Assembly: GCF_000189635.1 (NCBI RefSeq)
Contig: NW_002476407.1
Coordinates: 620,001-684,000 of the forward strand
Length of the DNA: 64,000 bases
Reading direction: 5' to 3'
Origin: Tetrahymena thermophila SB210
Lineage: Eukaryota > Ciliophora > Oligohymenophorea > Hymenostomatida > Tetrahymenidae
Shown: positions 49,986-62,699 of the stretch, in pieces
Layout of the letters: every line of letters begins with the position of its first letter
Numbering within the stretch: the first letter of the stretch is position 1
Translations under genes and position numbers: made by a program
Notes under the pieces: model-generated
What the model saw: the letters and a program-made list of their open reading frames with translations, nothing else
Databases searched by the model: none
What the model was told of the DNA's origin: nothing

Positions 49986-51446
49986 ATGAACCCTTTTTAC
50001 AACAATCAATTCAACTAGTTTCCTCCGTAAGCTAATTAGAATCTTTATGGTTAATTTCCTCCTTCGTAAGGATTTTAATAATATCCTCCTCCTCCTTAGT
50101 TTCAAGCTTAATAAGGCTAATATCCTCCTTAAAACTATCCTGGATTCAATACTCAACAAAATTAATAATACCCTCCTCCTCCGCAATTCTCAAACTAACC
50201 TAACAATTAAAGCTCTAATCAAGCTAAGTGCAACAATGATCACCCTAATTATACTAAAGATAGATTGATATAAAGTTAAAGATTGGAACAAGACTTATGG
50301 CTAGTATCTCAAAATTAAAAGTTTCAAGCAGGTGTACAAGAAGACGGAAACTTAATAGTTATGTCAATGGCTAATAACTAACCCATTTGTGTGTTTTCAT
50401 CTTTAACTAAAAAAAAAGGGGATGCTCCATACAATTTGTAGCTATGCTCAAATGGAAATCTGGAACTTAAAGATAAGCGCAATGCTACTTTATGGTAATC
50501 AGACACTGTAAATTAAGGTTAGAGTCCTCACACTCTTATAATGTAGAATGATGGTAACTTAGTATTATTTGATAGTAAAAAGAATACTATTTGGTGCACT
50601 AATACTACTAGCAATACACCAGTAACCGGCTAGCCTTAATGTAATAATAATCATGCTAATTATACAAAAGATAGGATGCAATAAGGCAAAAGATTAGAAC
50701 TAGAAAAATGGTTAGTTTCATAAAACTAAAGATTTTATGCAGGAGTCTTAGATGATGGCAACTTAGTAGTTTCTACTTCTCAAAACTATAGTCCTTAAAC
50801 CTGCATATGGAATTCAAACACTAAAAAGAAAGGAGATGGTGGGTTTTATTTGTCTGTTAAAGGTAATGGCAATTTAGAACTTTAAGATAAACGTAATGCC
50901 ACCGTTTGGTAATCTTATACTGTAAATTAAGGTTCGGGTCCTCATATTCTTATAATGTAGAATGATGGTAATTTAGCATTAATTGATAGTAAATAAAGTA
51001 TTATTTGGTGCACTAATACTGCTAGCAATTTTGGAGTTCCAAATCAACCTAAATGCAACAATAGTCATGCTAACTATACTAAAGATAGGTTATAATAGGG
51101 TGGTAGATTAGAGCTAGAAAAATGGTTAGTTTCACAAAACTAGAAATATTATGCAGGTGTTTAAGCAGATGGCAATTTAGTTATTTCTACTAATTAAAAC
51201 TATAGTCCTTATAGTTGTATATGGTCATCTATGACTAAGAAAAAAGGTGATGGTTCTTATTATTTATCAGTTAAGGGTAACGGCAATGTAGAAATATAAG
51301 ATAAGCGTAATGCTACTATATGGGAAACTGACACTTTGAATTAGGGATAGAGTTCTCATATGCTTATAATGTAGAATGACGGTAACCTAGCTTTATTTGA
51401 TAGAAATTAAAGCATCGTATGGTGCTCTAATACAGCAAGAGAATGA
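49986..51446 (+). CDS. B-lectin protein 3, three lectin domains
   Basis: An intronless frame of 486 residues, paralogous to the two genes upstream but more diverged. The Pro/Gln/Tyr region is short and irregular (residues 1-81, with GYQ-like and YPPPP blocks). Three B-lectin domains start at about 82, 219 and 357, each with C-N-N-D/N/S-H and later QNDGNL(V/A)L(F/I) motifs. Domains 2 and 3 resemble each other most (shared LELEKWLVSQN and KKKGDG), suggesting internal duplication. It has no signal peptide. Tandem lectin domains usually raise avidity for clustered mannose. Confidence 0.92.
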
Positions 51447-52954
51447 AATAATAATAATAAATGAATATAAAAAGTAGAATATAATTATTTATTACTGTAT
51501 TACCTTTTCATTTGATTCTGTCTTTTTTATTAATTAATAAGAATGAGTTTTAGATATAAAATAAATATTTTTATGATACTTCGGTTTTTGTTCTGAGGAG
51601 TTAAAAAGGTATTACGGTAGTGAATCTTTTTAGGTTATGTTATTTAGGATAGATTTAGTGAACAATAATTTTTAATATATTTAAAGATTTTATTTAAAAA
51701 AATAAAATTTAATTTTTAGCAGCATTCATTTTTTATTCTCTCACTATTTATTTTGAATAATATTATATAAACATTTTTAATAACTAATTCCTAATTTTTT
51801 TGGATTTAATCTTATTAATTAAATCTAAATAATTAATATATTTTTTAATTAATAAAATATTTTGTTATCGCAAACAAACAAAATAAATAATTTTTTTAAA
51901 TTAAATTAAGAAACGAATTAACTCATAAATTAATTTACAATATTCACTTTTGATCTCATTTTAAATTCAGATTATTTTTGATTTGAGAGTCTTTAAAATT
52001 AAAAACTTATTTATAAATTTAAAAATTTATTATTTATATACCCCATTAAGCGATTTATATTTCTTGCATAAGAAAAAGATATTTTATTTATTTATTGATT
52101 TGCATAATCAATTTTTTAAAACATTAAAATAGATAAAAATAAAATGAAATTACTCAAAAGCCAGTGTTTTATTTACAAGTTTAAATAACTTAAAGTAATT
52201 ATTTTTAGATAAATTAATTAAATAAAAATTAAATTACTTTGCAGATGAAAAAACTGAAATTTAAAAAAAACTAAGATCTTTGAATTTTTACAAAATATTA
52301 AATTTCAGTTTAATTGGGTTTAATTAAAAGTAGTATCTTATCATAAAAACAAACAAACCTTTTTAAAAAATTGTTTGAAAAAAAGTATGAAAAAAAACTT
52401 CTATAGCATAATAATAGTAAATTAATTAATTTACTTTAAAAGAATACTTTTGACTTTTTATGAAGAAAATGTTTTAATACATTCTAAATTTATTTGAGTT
52501 TTTATTTGTGTTAGTAAAATACTATTAGTTAACTTAAAATATTTTATGAATATATATAAATTGTTTACTTGATCATACTGTATATAATAAATAAATAAAT
52601 CATGATTATACTAGTTAAAAAACGCTCAAAAAATATCTAAACTTTAATATAGATAATTATCTAATTATAAATTTTGATTTCTTACAATTGAGGTGAATAA
52701 TATAATTAATTATATTCATATCAATCAAAATTTAAAAACAGAAAGATACTAGAAATTAATATATTTAAAAAAAATCCAGTAAGTATATTTTTGTTGATTA
52801 ATATTGATTCTAAGATGAAATAACAGCAACGCAACTAATTTATTATACAAGAGAGAGAACTATATATCTCATATTTATAACATAAAAATAATTCATAAAT
52901 AAATTTATAAGAAAAATTATAATAGCAAAAAATTAACATAAAATAAAATCAATA
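51447..52954. other. Intergenic, no feature recognised
   Basis: A 1.5-kb AT-rich spacer between lectin gene 3 and the surface-protein gene. No reading frame, RNA gene or repeat family could be supported. Confidence 0.55.
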
Positions 52955-54211
52955 ATGAAAAAAATATTAGTCATTTGTTTGATATATCTATCTATATCAC
53001 TTGCCTAAGAAGATTGTAATTCCAGTTGTATTTGTAATCCAGGTTCAAATGTGTGTGCCTCTTGTGTATAACCTGATGTTTCTACTATGGATTAAAATAA
53101 CAAATCTTGTTAATGTAACGATGGATACTATGTGAGTTCTATTAGTCCTTTTTAATGTAGCTAGAGTATTGCAGGACCAAGTAATACACCAACTACTCCT
53201 ATTGACCCATGCTAGGTTGCTATCGGAACATTAACAGGAAATATCTTAGTCCAAACTAGTTGTTTCATGGATGTTGATCCCGTTTCTGATTCTCATACAG
53301 TCATTTCTTAATTTAATTTACAATTCGACTCTCATTCTGCTATGGACGATTCATGTAAAGCTAAATACTATGCCATCCCCTACTATTTACCTTCAGGTAA
53401 AAATCCAAAAGTTGATAAATTTATTCCTCTAGATTAACCCCACTGGTAGGTTTTAAGTGATAAATGGGGAGGAGTTTAAATGAGCTGGAGTCTTACTGAA
53501 GCTTACAATTATGCTAATTCTATTGACTCTACTTCTGATCCTAATTAATTTAATCACATTATAATGCTTTAAATGAACATTATGGTTAATGGAAAAGTCT
53601 ACAGACATCATCACTATGATGTAATTGTCTATACTGATAGAAATGAAGTACAGACTTTTAATGTTGATGTAGATATTCAAAGAACTCAAGACTGTACTGG
53701 TTCATGTGTAATTGTTGCTGATTTAGATGTAGCTGGATATATTTGTGCAGATCAATCTTGCAGTGTCTAAAAAGTTGCTGATTCAAATGGAAATTTCGAT
53801 TACACAGTAGGAGATACTTTCTATGCTAAAATTTGGTTTAAGGATGCAACATTTACTAAGCATTTGACATTAAACAGATTATACTACATGAATTAATCAG
53901 GTTTAGTTAGTGATTAAACAAAACTTGCTTCCTCTTAATGGGATAACCAATCTTTAATTGTAACATTACCACTTGTACAACCAAGCCCTTCTAATTAAAT
54001 TTAGGTTTAAATGTTGATTGATCCTAACTCAAGATTAAGATCTTTACAAGCTTCAAGTTCTTCTTCTACTTCATAATCATCAACTAATGCTGTAAGTTAG
54101 TCTTTCTAATTCAGTGTTCAAGGAGGATAACAAGTATAAACATCAACAACCTATAGTGCTAGCTTACTTTTTGGAGTATTGAATTTATTGGCGTTAATTC
54201 TTTTAGTATGA
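52955..54211 (+). CDS. Secreted, probably GPI-anchored cell-surface protein
   Basis: An intronless frame of 418 residues. It starts with a clear signal peptide (MKKILVICLIYLSISLA, cut near residue 17). A small cysteine-rich, EGF-like segment follows (CNPGSNVCASCVQPD, CQCNDGYYV). Residues about 85-360 form an unrecognised, Thr/Asp-rich extracellular region with paired cysteines (CTGSC, CADQSC) and a RHHHYD segment. A serine-rich stretch (SLQASSSSSTSQSS) precedes a hydrophobic C-terminus (SLLFGVLNLLALILLV) with no charged tail, the classic layout of a GPI-attachment signal. Such proteins are abundant on ciliate cell and ciliary membranes. It is not one of the classical immobilisation antigens by any motif I can see. 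Confidence 0.85.
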
Positions 54212-55539
54212 AATTTTAAATATTTTAATGAAAAAAATAAAATAATTAAAAATGAATTATAAAGTTTTTATATCTTATTTTGAATAACAGATATATATAT
54301 ATATCTTGTGATAATTTACATTAATATTTCAATTAATATAATTTTAAAAAGTATTTTAAATATCAATCAAAAAATACAATAAAAGTTAACATAATTATTG
54401 ATTTTTATGTAAAATATGATAAAGTTATCTTAAGAATAAAATAACAATTATTTTTTATGCAAACAATATTGAACTTTCAAATTACGAATAGAAACAATTG
54501 GATTTAATTAAGAATTTATCAGTTAATTCAACTAAAAAATAATAACAATAAATACATAATTAAATTTGATTTTTATTATCAACCTAACATAACAGAAAAA
54601 TAATATCTCTTGATTATCTAAGCTAACGCATTCTTCTTTATAAAATTATAAATCTTAACACATTAAAATTTTACAAATCAAGTGAATTCAAAAAATTAAA
54701 AAATTATTAAAAAAAGTATTTTGATCTTAGATTTTATTTTATTTGATTTATTACAATTTAAAAAAAAATTTGACAAAGTATTTAATTATTTTAAGAATTA
54801 ATTAAAATAAAAAAATATTTGTTAGATTTTTCTTAGATTTCTATTAATTATTTTTAAAAAAAATTTTTTATAATAAATGCATATTTTTGGTATTTAATTT
54901 ACTTTGTTTTTCAAAATACAAATCATAGATTTTTAGGGATTGTTTTATATCTATTTAATTGCATAAATTAATATAAAAAATAAAATTATTAATGATTTTA
55001 AATACTTGAATATTAATGTTGATAAGCTATGTTTAAAGATATGAATTTATCGTTTTGCTATACAATTAATAAGCTCTGAAAGTTTAGTAAGTTTAAATCA
55101 TAAAATTAATTAAAATATCGTTATCAGTTTTTTTTTTTGACATAATCCTGATAAACAATAAAACCTTAAAAATTAAAAAAACATCATGAAATTAGTTAAA
55201 TATTGTTGAATGTTATTTATTACTAAATATTTATTTTTTTATATTTGAAACTAAAAATTTAATAAAAGAATTTTAAAAAATTGATAATTTGATGCCATTA
55301 ATCGTGATTATAAAATAATTTTTAGTTAAATAAGTTGAAGATAATTTTTTGTAATTATTTACTTAACTTTGTTTTTGATTTTTATTAAAAATAATAATAA
55401 AAAGATTTGGTTAAAGATATGATAGGATTTGAAAGTAATAATTTAAATGATTACTTTTATCATAAAGTAAATAAATATAATTAATATTTACAATATGATT
55501 TATTTAAATTAAACATTTCTTTTTTTAAAGCTTTTTAAT
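54212..55539. other. Convergent intergenic spacer
   Basis: A 1.3-kb AT-rich region between two convergent genes, with no supported feature. A short (TA)n run follows the surface-protein stop at about 54291. Confidence 0.55.
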
Positions 55540-58500
55540 TCATTCATGCTGAGAATCTTAGAAAGGATCATTTGGATCATTCTGGAATTATGAATTTGTT
55601 TTTTAAGTGTAATTTGTTTATTCAGCTAAAAGTTATTCATGCTCTTATGCAATATTTAAATAATTTATTTAACTGCTTTAGTTATTAACGTGGTTATTTC
55701 TATTATTGTTGTTATTTACATTTTGATGGTTACTATTTGTTTGATTACGGTTATTTTATTAGTATTAAGAGTGGTCATCTTCATTAGAAATCTATCCTTA
55801 GCTCTCTACTTCTTCTTCATCTTCTAACATATAATTATTTTAATTAGCTGCAACTTTTTTGTATAAATGTAATATTAAATATTTATTATGTTCTATAAAA
55901 AATATAAATAAATACCTGCTTCTTGATCTACGTTACTATTATAAACATTAAAATCATTTGCAACTACATTTTTAAATGCTTTACTTTTATTTGAAAGCTG
56001 ACTTTTTGAAACATCGCCTGTTTGTTATTCATAAAAACAAAAAAATTATTTTATAAATATAATATAATTTTTATTACTTTTGATGGAGTTCTTTTTTCCT
56101 GTAGGGAAAGTAACTTTTGATTCTTATTTTGGTAGGTTATTTTGGCTATTTTGTTTAGAAAATTCTTAATTAGAATCAGATTAATCTTATAAATCTTTTG
56201 CATTCATCTCTGTTAATGTATTATATCTCTCTTAGTTAAATATCTTAAAAATTGAATCTATCTTAATTTAATCTAGACTTTGATTCTCTTCATACAATTT
56301 TATAAATAAACATTCTTATTCTTAAGAATTAAGCTATATTTCTAGTTGGTCAAGAGCATACAGAAGTTATTTCTTGTCGCAACAAAGAGAACCATTAATT
56401 TTTTTTGATGCTGGGTCTCTTTAAAGCATATCAAGTAAACCTCCTTTTTGCTTATTTAATTACTTTATAAAATGCTTAGTAAAACATTCTTTTATTTATT
56501 TAATTATAAATTTATTACCTATGTTACTTTAACCATGTCTCTTATTTCTTATTATTAAGAAACTATAGTGTAATTTTCAAGTAAGTGCCTTAAAACGCTT
56601 TTTACAACAGAAATATTATTTCTTTAATTTGGATCAAATGTTATCCAATCTTAGCTATTATCTTCTATCAAATATCTAGAAAGAGTAAGAATTTATCCCT
56701 CGTCATTCATTTTAAAAGGATATCTTTTAAAGTTAAAAATTTTGATCTTAAATTTCAAATCATTCATTAACCATTTTTTTCTAAATAAATAATATAAAAT
56801 AGCATTTAAAAATTAATACTCTTAAAATGCGTTGTAAATCTCTTGCAAGCTTACATCTTAATATTAATACTCGTCCTTAAATAAAAACTTTTTATTTAAA
56901 AAAATATTAACTAATTGCTAATCAATTAAATAACTTTTCATTTATAAAATAAATAAATACCTTTTCAAGTTAGTTCAAGGTGATTCTTTATAATTTAAGT
57001 TTGTACTTTAAATTTTCTCCTATTTACTAAATTTCTTCAGAATTTACTTTTTACAATCTTTTTCTTGAAAGATTTTATATAGAACCTTACTCAAAATTAG
57101 TTTAGAAAGAGCGAGTAGAAATATTTGTATTCTATCTCACACTTCTTCTATGATTAATTTATCGGCTAGAGAGCTCTCCTGGAGAATTATTATTTTCTAT
57201 ATCATTTATAGTTGCTTAAGAACTAATTATATCAACCTTAGTATATCTTCTATCTTACTAAAGACGCTCTAAGTCTTATCTCATTTTATAAATCAAATCC
57301 CTTTCCTTATCTAACATATTTTATAAATCTTATTTTTCTTTTACCTCAGCAGAGAGTTTATCTAATAAATCAGCTTCTTTTTCCCTAGATCTTTTTTCGG
57401 CATCCATAATCCTTTTGTCCTTTTACTAAATTTAATGAGTTAGTAAACTGATTTCTTGTTACTTTTTATCTAATTCTATTTTTAACTACCCTTCGACAGT
57501 AAACTAAGAATTCTTTTTACCATTGTTCACAAAAGGATCATTTCCTTTAAAGCTTTCAATTTCCCTATCTTTTTCAACTAGTATTCTTTTTTACTACTAA
57601 TTTTCATGCTTTTAATTTCTTAACTACTTTTCTAGAGTTTCAATCACTATCTTTTTTTTTAAATGGTTAAGAAATTGTTTTGTTATTAAAATTAAAAATG
57701 TGTTTGTATTAATCGGGTGAGGTGGGTAGCTAAAAAAATTTATATATTCTAGTAGCACTTTTTCGTGTATTTTTAATTATATATGCCACAGAATTTTCAT
57801 AAAAAAATTTTACTTTTTACCTACCCTTAACCCCCTTAATAGATATTAAAAGCAAAGCAATATTATCATTTTTTTTGTTTTGTAAAATAATTTTTTGGTA
57901 AATGAGCTAATACTTTATTTTTTTCATCAAGAATACAATATCTTTATAGCTAAATTTTAAGCTTTTTGTATCAATCAAAAAGTATAAATATATGTTTTAT
58001 TTTTAAACTTCTAATCCTTCATTTTTGAAGAATTGCTTTATTTTTAATATCTATTTAATGATAATGTTAAAATCAATATTTTTTTATAATAAATACTCTT
58101 TAGGCAAATATTTCTTCCTCCTATCTTTTTAGATTAGCTGCCATTTAAATGTTATCTTGCTTAAGCAAAGAGAATGCTTAGTTGTAGTTGCTATTTGGGT
58201 CTCTTTGAGATCCATCTACTTCTTAACTATCATTTATCTTTAACCTTATTTTAAAATATTCGCTAAAATAAAATGTGTATCTAACTATTTTAAATACCTT
58301 TCATCTTTATCTAATTTAATTTGCTATTCTAACATTCTTCTCAATCTCAAACATTCTTCAGAATACATTTTAAGTTAAACCTATTTTTAAATTTAGTCAA
58401 ATATATAAATAAAATGATAGATATCTATTTAATGTTTGAATACTTCTAATTCTTTTATTGATGTCAATTTAACAGACCTTTGTATTTTTTAAAGGTCTTG

Positions 58501-59469
58501 CTCTTTTGCCTTTGCTTCATTTTAAAGTTCAGTTATTTATTTCTTCAAGTTAAAGATTAATGTAGCCTAAGATTACTTTTATTTTATAAATTGAATTAAC
58601 TCTAATTTTAAAAACGCTATATTACTTTATTTAAACTAGGAGTTGAATTAGCAGACTCTTTAAATAATTATTTATACTTAGATTATTCTATTTCATATGG
58701 ATTGATTTATTCCTTTTTACAAATCCTAAATATTTCCTCCTTTTATTAAAAAAAATAAATTATTAAAGCTAAATAAACTCTTCCTATCATATTTAAATTA
58801 CTTTCATTCCTATTAACTTGGTTTTAAGTGAGTGATTCTCTTAAACAAGAATATTTTGATTATTTTTAGTTTTAAGTAGCTCATCATACAAAACCTCCTT
58901 ATCAAACATAATATTCTTAGGAATTATCTTACTAAAATCTTTATTAGAGTACCTTGATCCAATAACAGACCTAGAATTTAAAACGATTTTTATGTTATTT
59001 AGTGCATGTAAAATATAATTGAATTTTAAATAATCAAACATGTTTTTTAATTTATTTATCTACCCTTTATGAAATGATGACAGTGATTTGCTAAAATCTT
59101 AGTTACTACCTGGTGGATTAAAACCTAAGTCTCTTTAAGCCTGGTTGTAAAAGCTTGAAGTCATATTGACTGTTCTAAATTTATAATTTATAATGTAAAT
59201 TTTTTCTACTATTTTTGTAATAATCTTTTTTTGCAAGTTACCTAAATTATGATTAACTTGAAGAGCCTCTCAAATCAAAATATTGCTAATTTCCTATGAA
59301 TAAAAAAAATTAATTTATTAGTTTAATTCTACTATATATATACCTCTTCTGGATCCCTTTTATGTTGAAACCTTTTCTCTGTTTGGTAGATTTGAAGATT
59401 TATTTTAAATAATTTCTTCGCTTTTGTTGCCTCTCTTTTTATTGAGCGAAGTACCTGGTCTATTTTCAT
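55540..59469 (-). CDS. Large coiled-coil protein, unknown family
   Basis: Ten minus-strand exons (plus coordinates) 59344-59469, 58802-59266, 58626-58739, 58298-58566, 58097-58244, 56961-57650, 56519-56875, 56078-56450, 55916-56017 and 55540-55853; 2958 nt, 985 residues, all junctions GT..AG and in phase. The N-terminal 200 residues are helical but not heptad-like (GSRYSNKDFSK, LGFNPPGSNQDF). Residues about 260-560 are strongly coiled coil (VIETLEKQLRNQ, MDAEKRSREKEADLLDKL). Residues about 620-720 form a compact region (RYPFKMNDEGQ, WITFDPNQRNN). The tail is acidic and then N/Q-rich. No catalytic motif is seen; a cytoskeletal or basal-body role is only a guess. The fifth intron (57651-58096) is unusually long at 446 nt. 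Confidence 0.85.
57709..57840. other. GC-rich complementary blocks within a long intron
   Basis: Inside the 446-nt intron of the coiled-coil gene, the plus-strand blocks CGGGTGAGGTGGGTAGC (about 57710) and ACCTACCCTTAACCCCCTT (about 57819) are partly complementary (GGGTAG with CTACCC, then G-runs with C-runs). They frame about 100 nt of AT-rich DNA. Such GC-rich paired ends are rare in this window and could mark a structured intronic RNA. Confidence 0.3.
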
Positions 59470-60027
59470 CCGCCTACAAACAAAGTTAAGAAAATGATTT
59501 AGTGACTCTCTATTTTTTGCATAGTTTTAAATAAAAAATATATTGTTTTTACACTATCGTTTATATTTTCCATGTAGTCTAAAACTTGATTGCTTGCTTG
59601 GTTTCTTGCTTGATTTGTATAAGATATTTAATAAATTTTAGAAGTTCCAATATTTTAGGTTTATAATAATTAATATATTAATTAATATTTCAGTAATCTA
59701 TATTTATTTTAATTAATAAACTAGTAAGGAAATAATTTATTTATTGATTGATTGATGTGAGTATTATAAAGTTTTTTTATTTATTTGAACTATTTCTTTC
59801 AATTTATTTGCTATTTCTTTTCAACTGTGTAGAAATAAATATATAAATAGTGGTATTTAATTACATAAAAGTCTTAGATTTAAAAATACAATCATATAAT
59901 TAGTTAACAAGAGTAACTAAGTAAGTTTGTTTTTAAGTAACTTTATTTTTTGATAAATAAAGGTATTTTATAAATAAATTAAAAACAATTAAAATAAATT
60001 AAAATTTAATCTTTTTTTATATGAGCT
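59470..60027. other. Spacer between two minus-strand genes
   Basis: About 560 bp of AT-rich DNA. It holds the 3' end of the RAD17-like transcript and the promoter side of the coiled-coil gene; no specific element is seen. Confidence 0.55.
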
Positions 60028-62699
60028 TCACCAGCAATCTTCAATGTCATCTTCAATTATTTCCCTTGTTTAAAAAATTTATTTAATTTATAAAATTATA
60101 ATTATTTTAGATTTTAAATACTTCTATATAATTTCTTTTCTAAACACAACTATGCTCTTTTGAGGTATTAGTCCATTTTGTTTATTAAATTACAAAGATT
60201 ACTCATTAGCTCCATCAGATAATTAATCAAAGCCTATACTGTCTATACTATTTGTATTTTCTTCTATTTATTTTTGCTGATTCCAACTTCCTTTTAATTT
60301 TACAAAATCCTATGCAAGAACCTAAGGATTTATACTTAGATGATGATTGAACTCTAACACGTATTTAGATAAGGTAATATAGGGAATCTATTTTTTTAAT
60401 GCATTCTTTCTTTATCTTTTCTCTGTTTCCAAATTGCTTAGTTAACTCTTTGCTATACTTTAGTATTTTTTCTTGACATCCTTATTTTTTTATAATATTT
60501 CTAAATTTTAGAGCTTAAAATAATAATTAAAAAAAATAAATTAAAATTCTTACTTTTCCATTTAAATTATTAAGCATAACACCTTAACCAACAATCAGAC
60601 TTGATAAATAACTATTTTCCTCTTTAACTATTTCATACTGTATTTAAAATAAACAAAACAATATCTATTAAGATTTTTTAAAAAACTACTTTTTCATTAA
60701 AATTAATTCTATCAAAAATATCACACAAAACATAATTGTTTGCTTAATTCACTACATCTTCTATATTGGCATAGAAATCTAAATAATTTTGTTGAATAGA
60801 GTTTCTAAAAAAGTCCTGGCTGCAATTAATCTGCTATATCATTTTTAAAGGATCAAAGTAAAACTCGGTTTTTCCTGAAAGGAGTTCTTCTTTCGTCATT
60901 TATCTTGGATCTTCCTTAGATCCTTTCATTTTTCTCTTATTATAGAGAAATTTTCCGATAGTGTGAAAAATAGTGAACTCGTTATCTTTCTTTTATAAAA
61001 TAAATTCATATTTTACTCTTTTAGATTAAAAATAAATACCTATTTTTCTTTTTTATTAGCCTCTTTCTAATTTTCTCCCTTTTTTTTATTTTTTATAGAA
61101 AGAGAAGAAGGAATTTTGCTATAAGAAGCCATTCTAAGTTAATTTAAAGCATTAGAAAGATCTCCATTAGCAGTATTAACTATATCTTGAATTATTTCGT
61201 TTCTCTGATAGCCGCTTAGAGCTTAAAATTTTATATTGTTACTCATTTATTTTTAAATAAACTGCTATATTTCCTTATCAGAAGGTCTAGGTAAGCTTTT
61301 AATTTTTATATATATTTGTTTAAAAATGAAATACTATTAAGTTTGATTACTTTATTTCTGTAGTGCAGTTATTGTAAAACTCTGGACACTAATCTTTAAA
61401 TAACTTATTTATCTAATAAGGTCTATTTAAGAATAAATTTATTATTTTATCTTTTAAATTCAAGCAAAACAAATTTACGAATAAATTGAATTGTTGAGGA
61501 TAAATATTAATGGATTCCTTTTTATCCTTGATTTAATATATCTAGTATTTATAAATTCGCTTATTCTTTTTAAATCATAAAAAGAGGCATTTTCTGGTAG
61601 CTCTTGCATTACTATCACTTCATTCCTATTTATAATTTATTAAAGATCATATATATTATTTGATTGATTGATTTATTATTTGCTGATGATTTATTACTTG
61701 TATAAGCTAGCACTTTATGACCTGCTTAAAGCATATAAAAGCAAGTCAACTGGATTTTCTAAATAAGAAGTATTTGTTAAAGCTCTAGAGTTTTCATCAT
61801 CCATATCATTATCTGCACTTTACTGCAATTTTCTCATTCTATTTAGATGAAGTATTTGCATTTTAAACTTTTTCTCAACAATATAACTAATTAGAGTTTT
61901 TTTGCCAATTCCAGAACTGCCTAATAAAAATAAAATATTTTTGCTACCCCTAGCTAAATCATTAAAAAAGGCTTCTACTTCCTTATATTTCTTTGTGCTA
62001 ACTACTAAATCTTCCTATTAAATTAAAAATGAATTTATAAAACTCCTATTTATCTTTCTATACTTAAGAGGATGGCACTTCTAGCAAAGGAAATGCTGGC
62101 TCTCTTTAAACTACTTATTGTTATTTTTATATTTTAGACTCAAATGAATGACCATTTTAGGAGCTGCTATGCATTATCTTGCGAGACTAAAGTTAAGAAT
62201 TCGAATTATTTAAGCTGCTATTATATTCGGAGTTTTTAACTTTATTATTATGAGAGGATTGCTTCATATGAGAGTCTTCTTCATCTGAGTCATCTGACAA
62301 TATTTTTTTTATGTTTGTCTTCACTTTTTTAGCCTTTATTTATTTATATCGTTTTTGTAAATTAATGAACGTATTGAAATATTATATTTGAAAAGCTAAA
62401 TTTATTACTGGAATATATAACGGCTGACTATTTTATGAGTTGAGTATTGAATTATTAGAGTTTTCTCTTGAAAAACATCCATTTTAATTTGTTTATTCTT
62501 AAATTTTGGACTTAAAATTAAACCCATTTGCAGAATTTTCTGAGTCAGTTCTAATTTCCTCATTCTACTAAGTATTTGAATTCTACAATTCTGTAATTTG
62601 CCCTATAAGTTGCTTATTTTTAAATTTGTTAATGAAATCTTCATCTTCGCTCTCGCTATCATCACTTTCACTATCTGAGTATGTATTTTTGTTATTCAT
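60028..62699 (-). CDS. RAD17: RAD17 checkpoint clamp-loader ATPase
   Basis: Minus-strand exons (plus coordinates) 62409-62699, 62064-62333, 61479-62014, 61351-61422, 61040-61295, 60690-60989, 60554-60637, 60122-60513 and 60028-60064; about 745 residues. The introns at 62334-62408 and 60065-60121 are each 3n long and TGA-free, so their removal is not proven. The N-terminus is acidic and Ser-rich (SDSESDDSESEDED). The AAA+ core has Walker A GSSGIGKKT in KNILFLLGSSGIGKKTLI, then NPLIFILNN as the sensor-like strand, and DIVNTANGDLSNALNQL as the lid. The RAD17-typical stretch FTIFHTIGKFLYNKR and SIQQNYLDFYANIEDVV follow. The C-terminus has IVVFRKEII and EDDIEDCW, like the iVER-type motif and acidic tail used with 9-1-1. 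RAD17 replaces RFC1 in the complex that loads the 9-1-1 clamp at damaged DNA. Confidence 0.9.

Noticed and set aside
53453-53689. Minus-strand frame of 78 codons
   Set aside because: It is opposite the surface-protein gene, whose plus-strand frame is complete with signal peptide and GPI-type end.
57660-58096. A 130-codon open frame in the long intron of the coiled-coil gene
   Set aside because: Reading into it from the upstream exon meets TGA, and splicing it out joins two in-phase coiled-coil exons. It has no start and odd composition.
58841-59041. Separate 66-residue minus-strand gene
   Set aside because: It is inside exon 2 of the coiled-coil gene and in the same frame.
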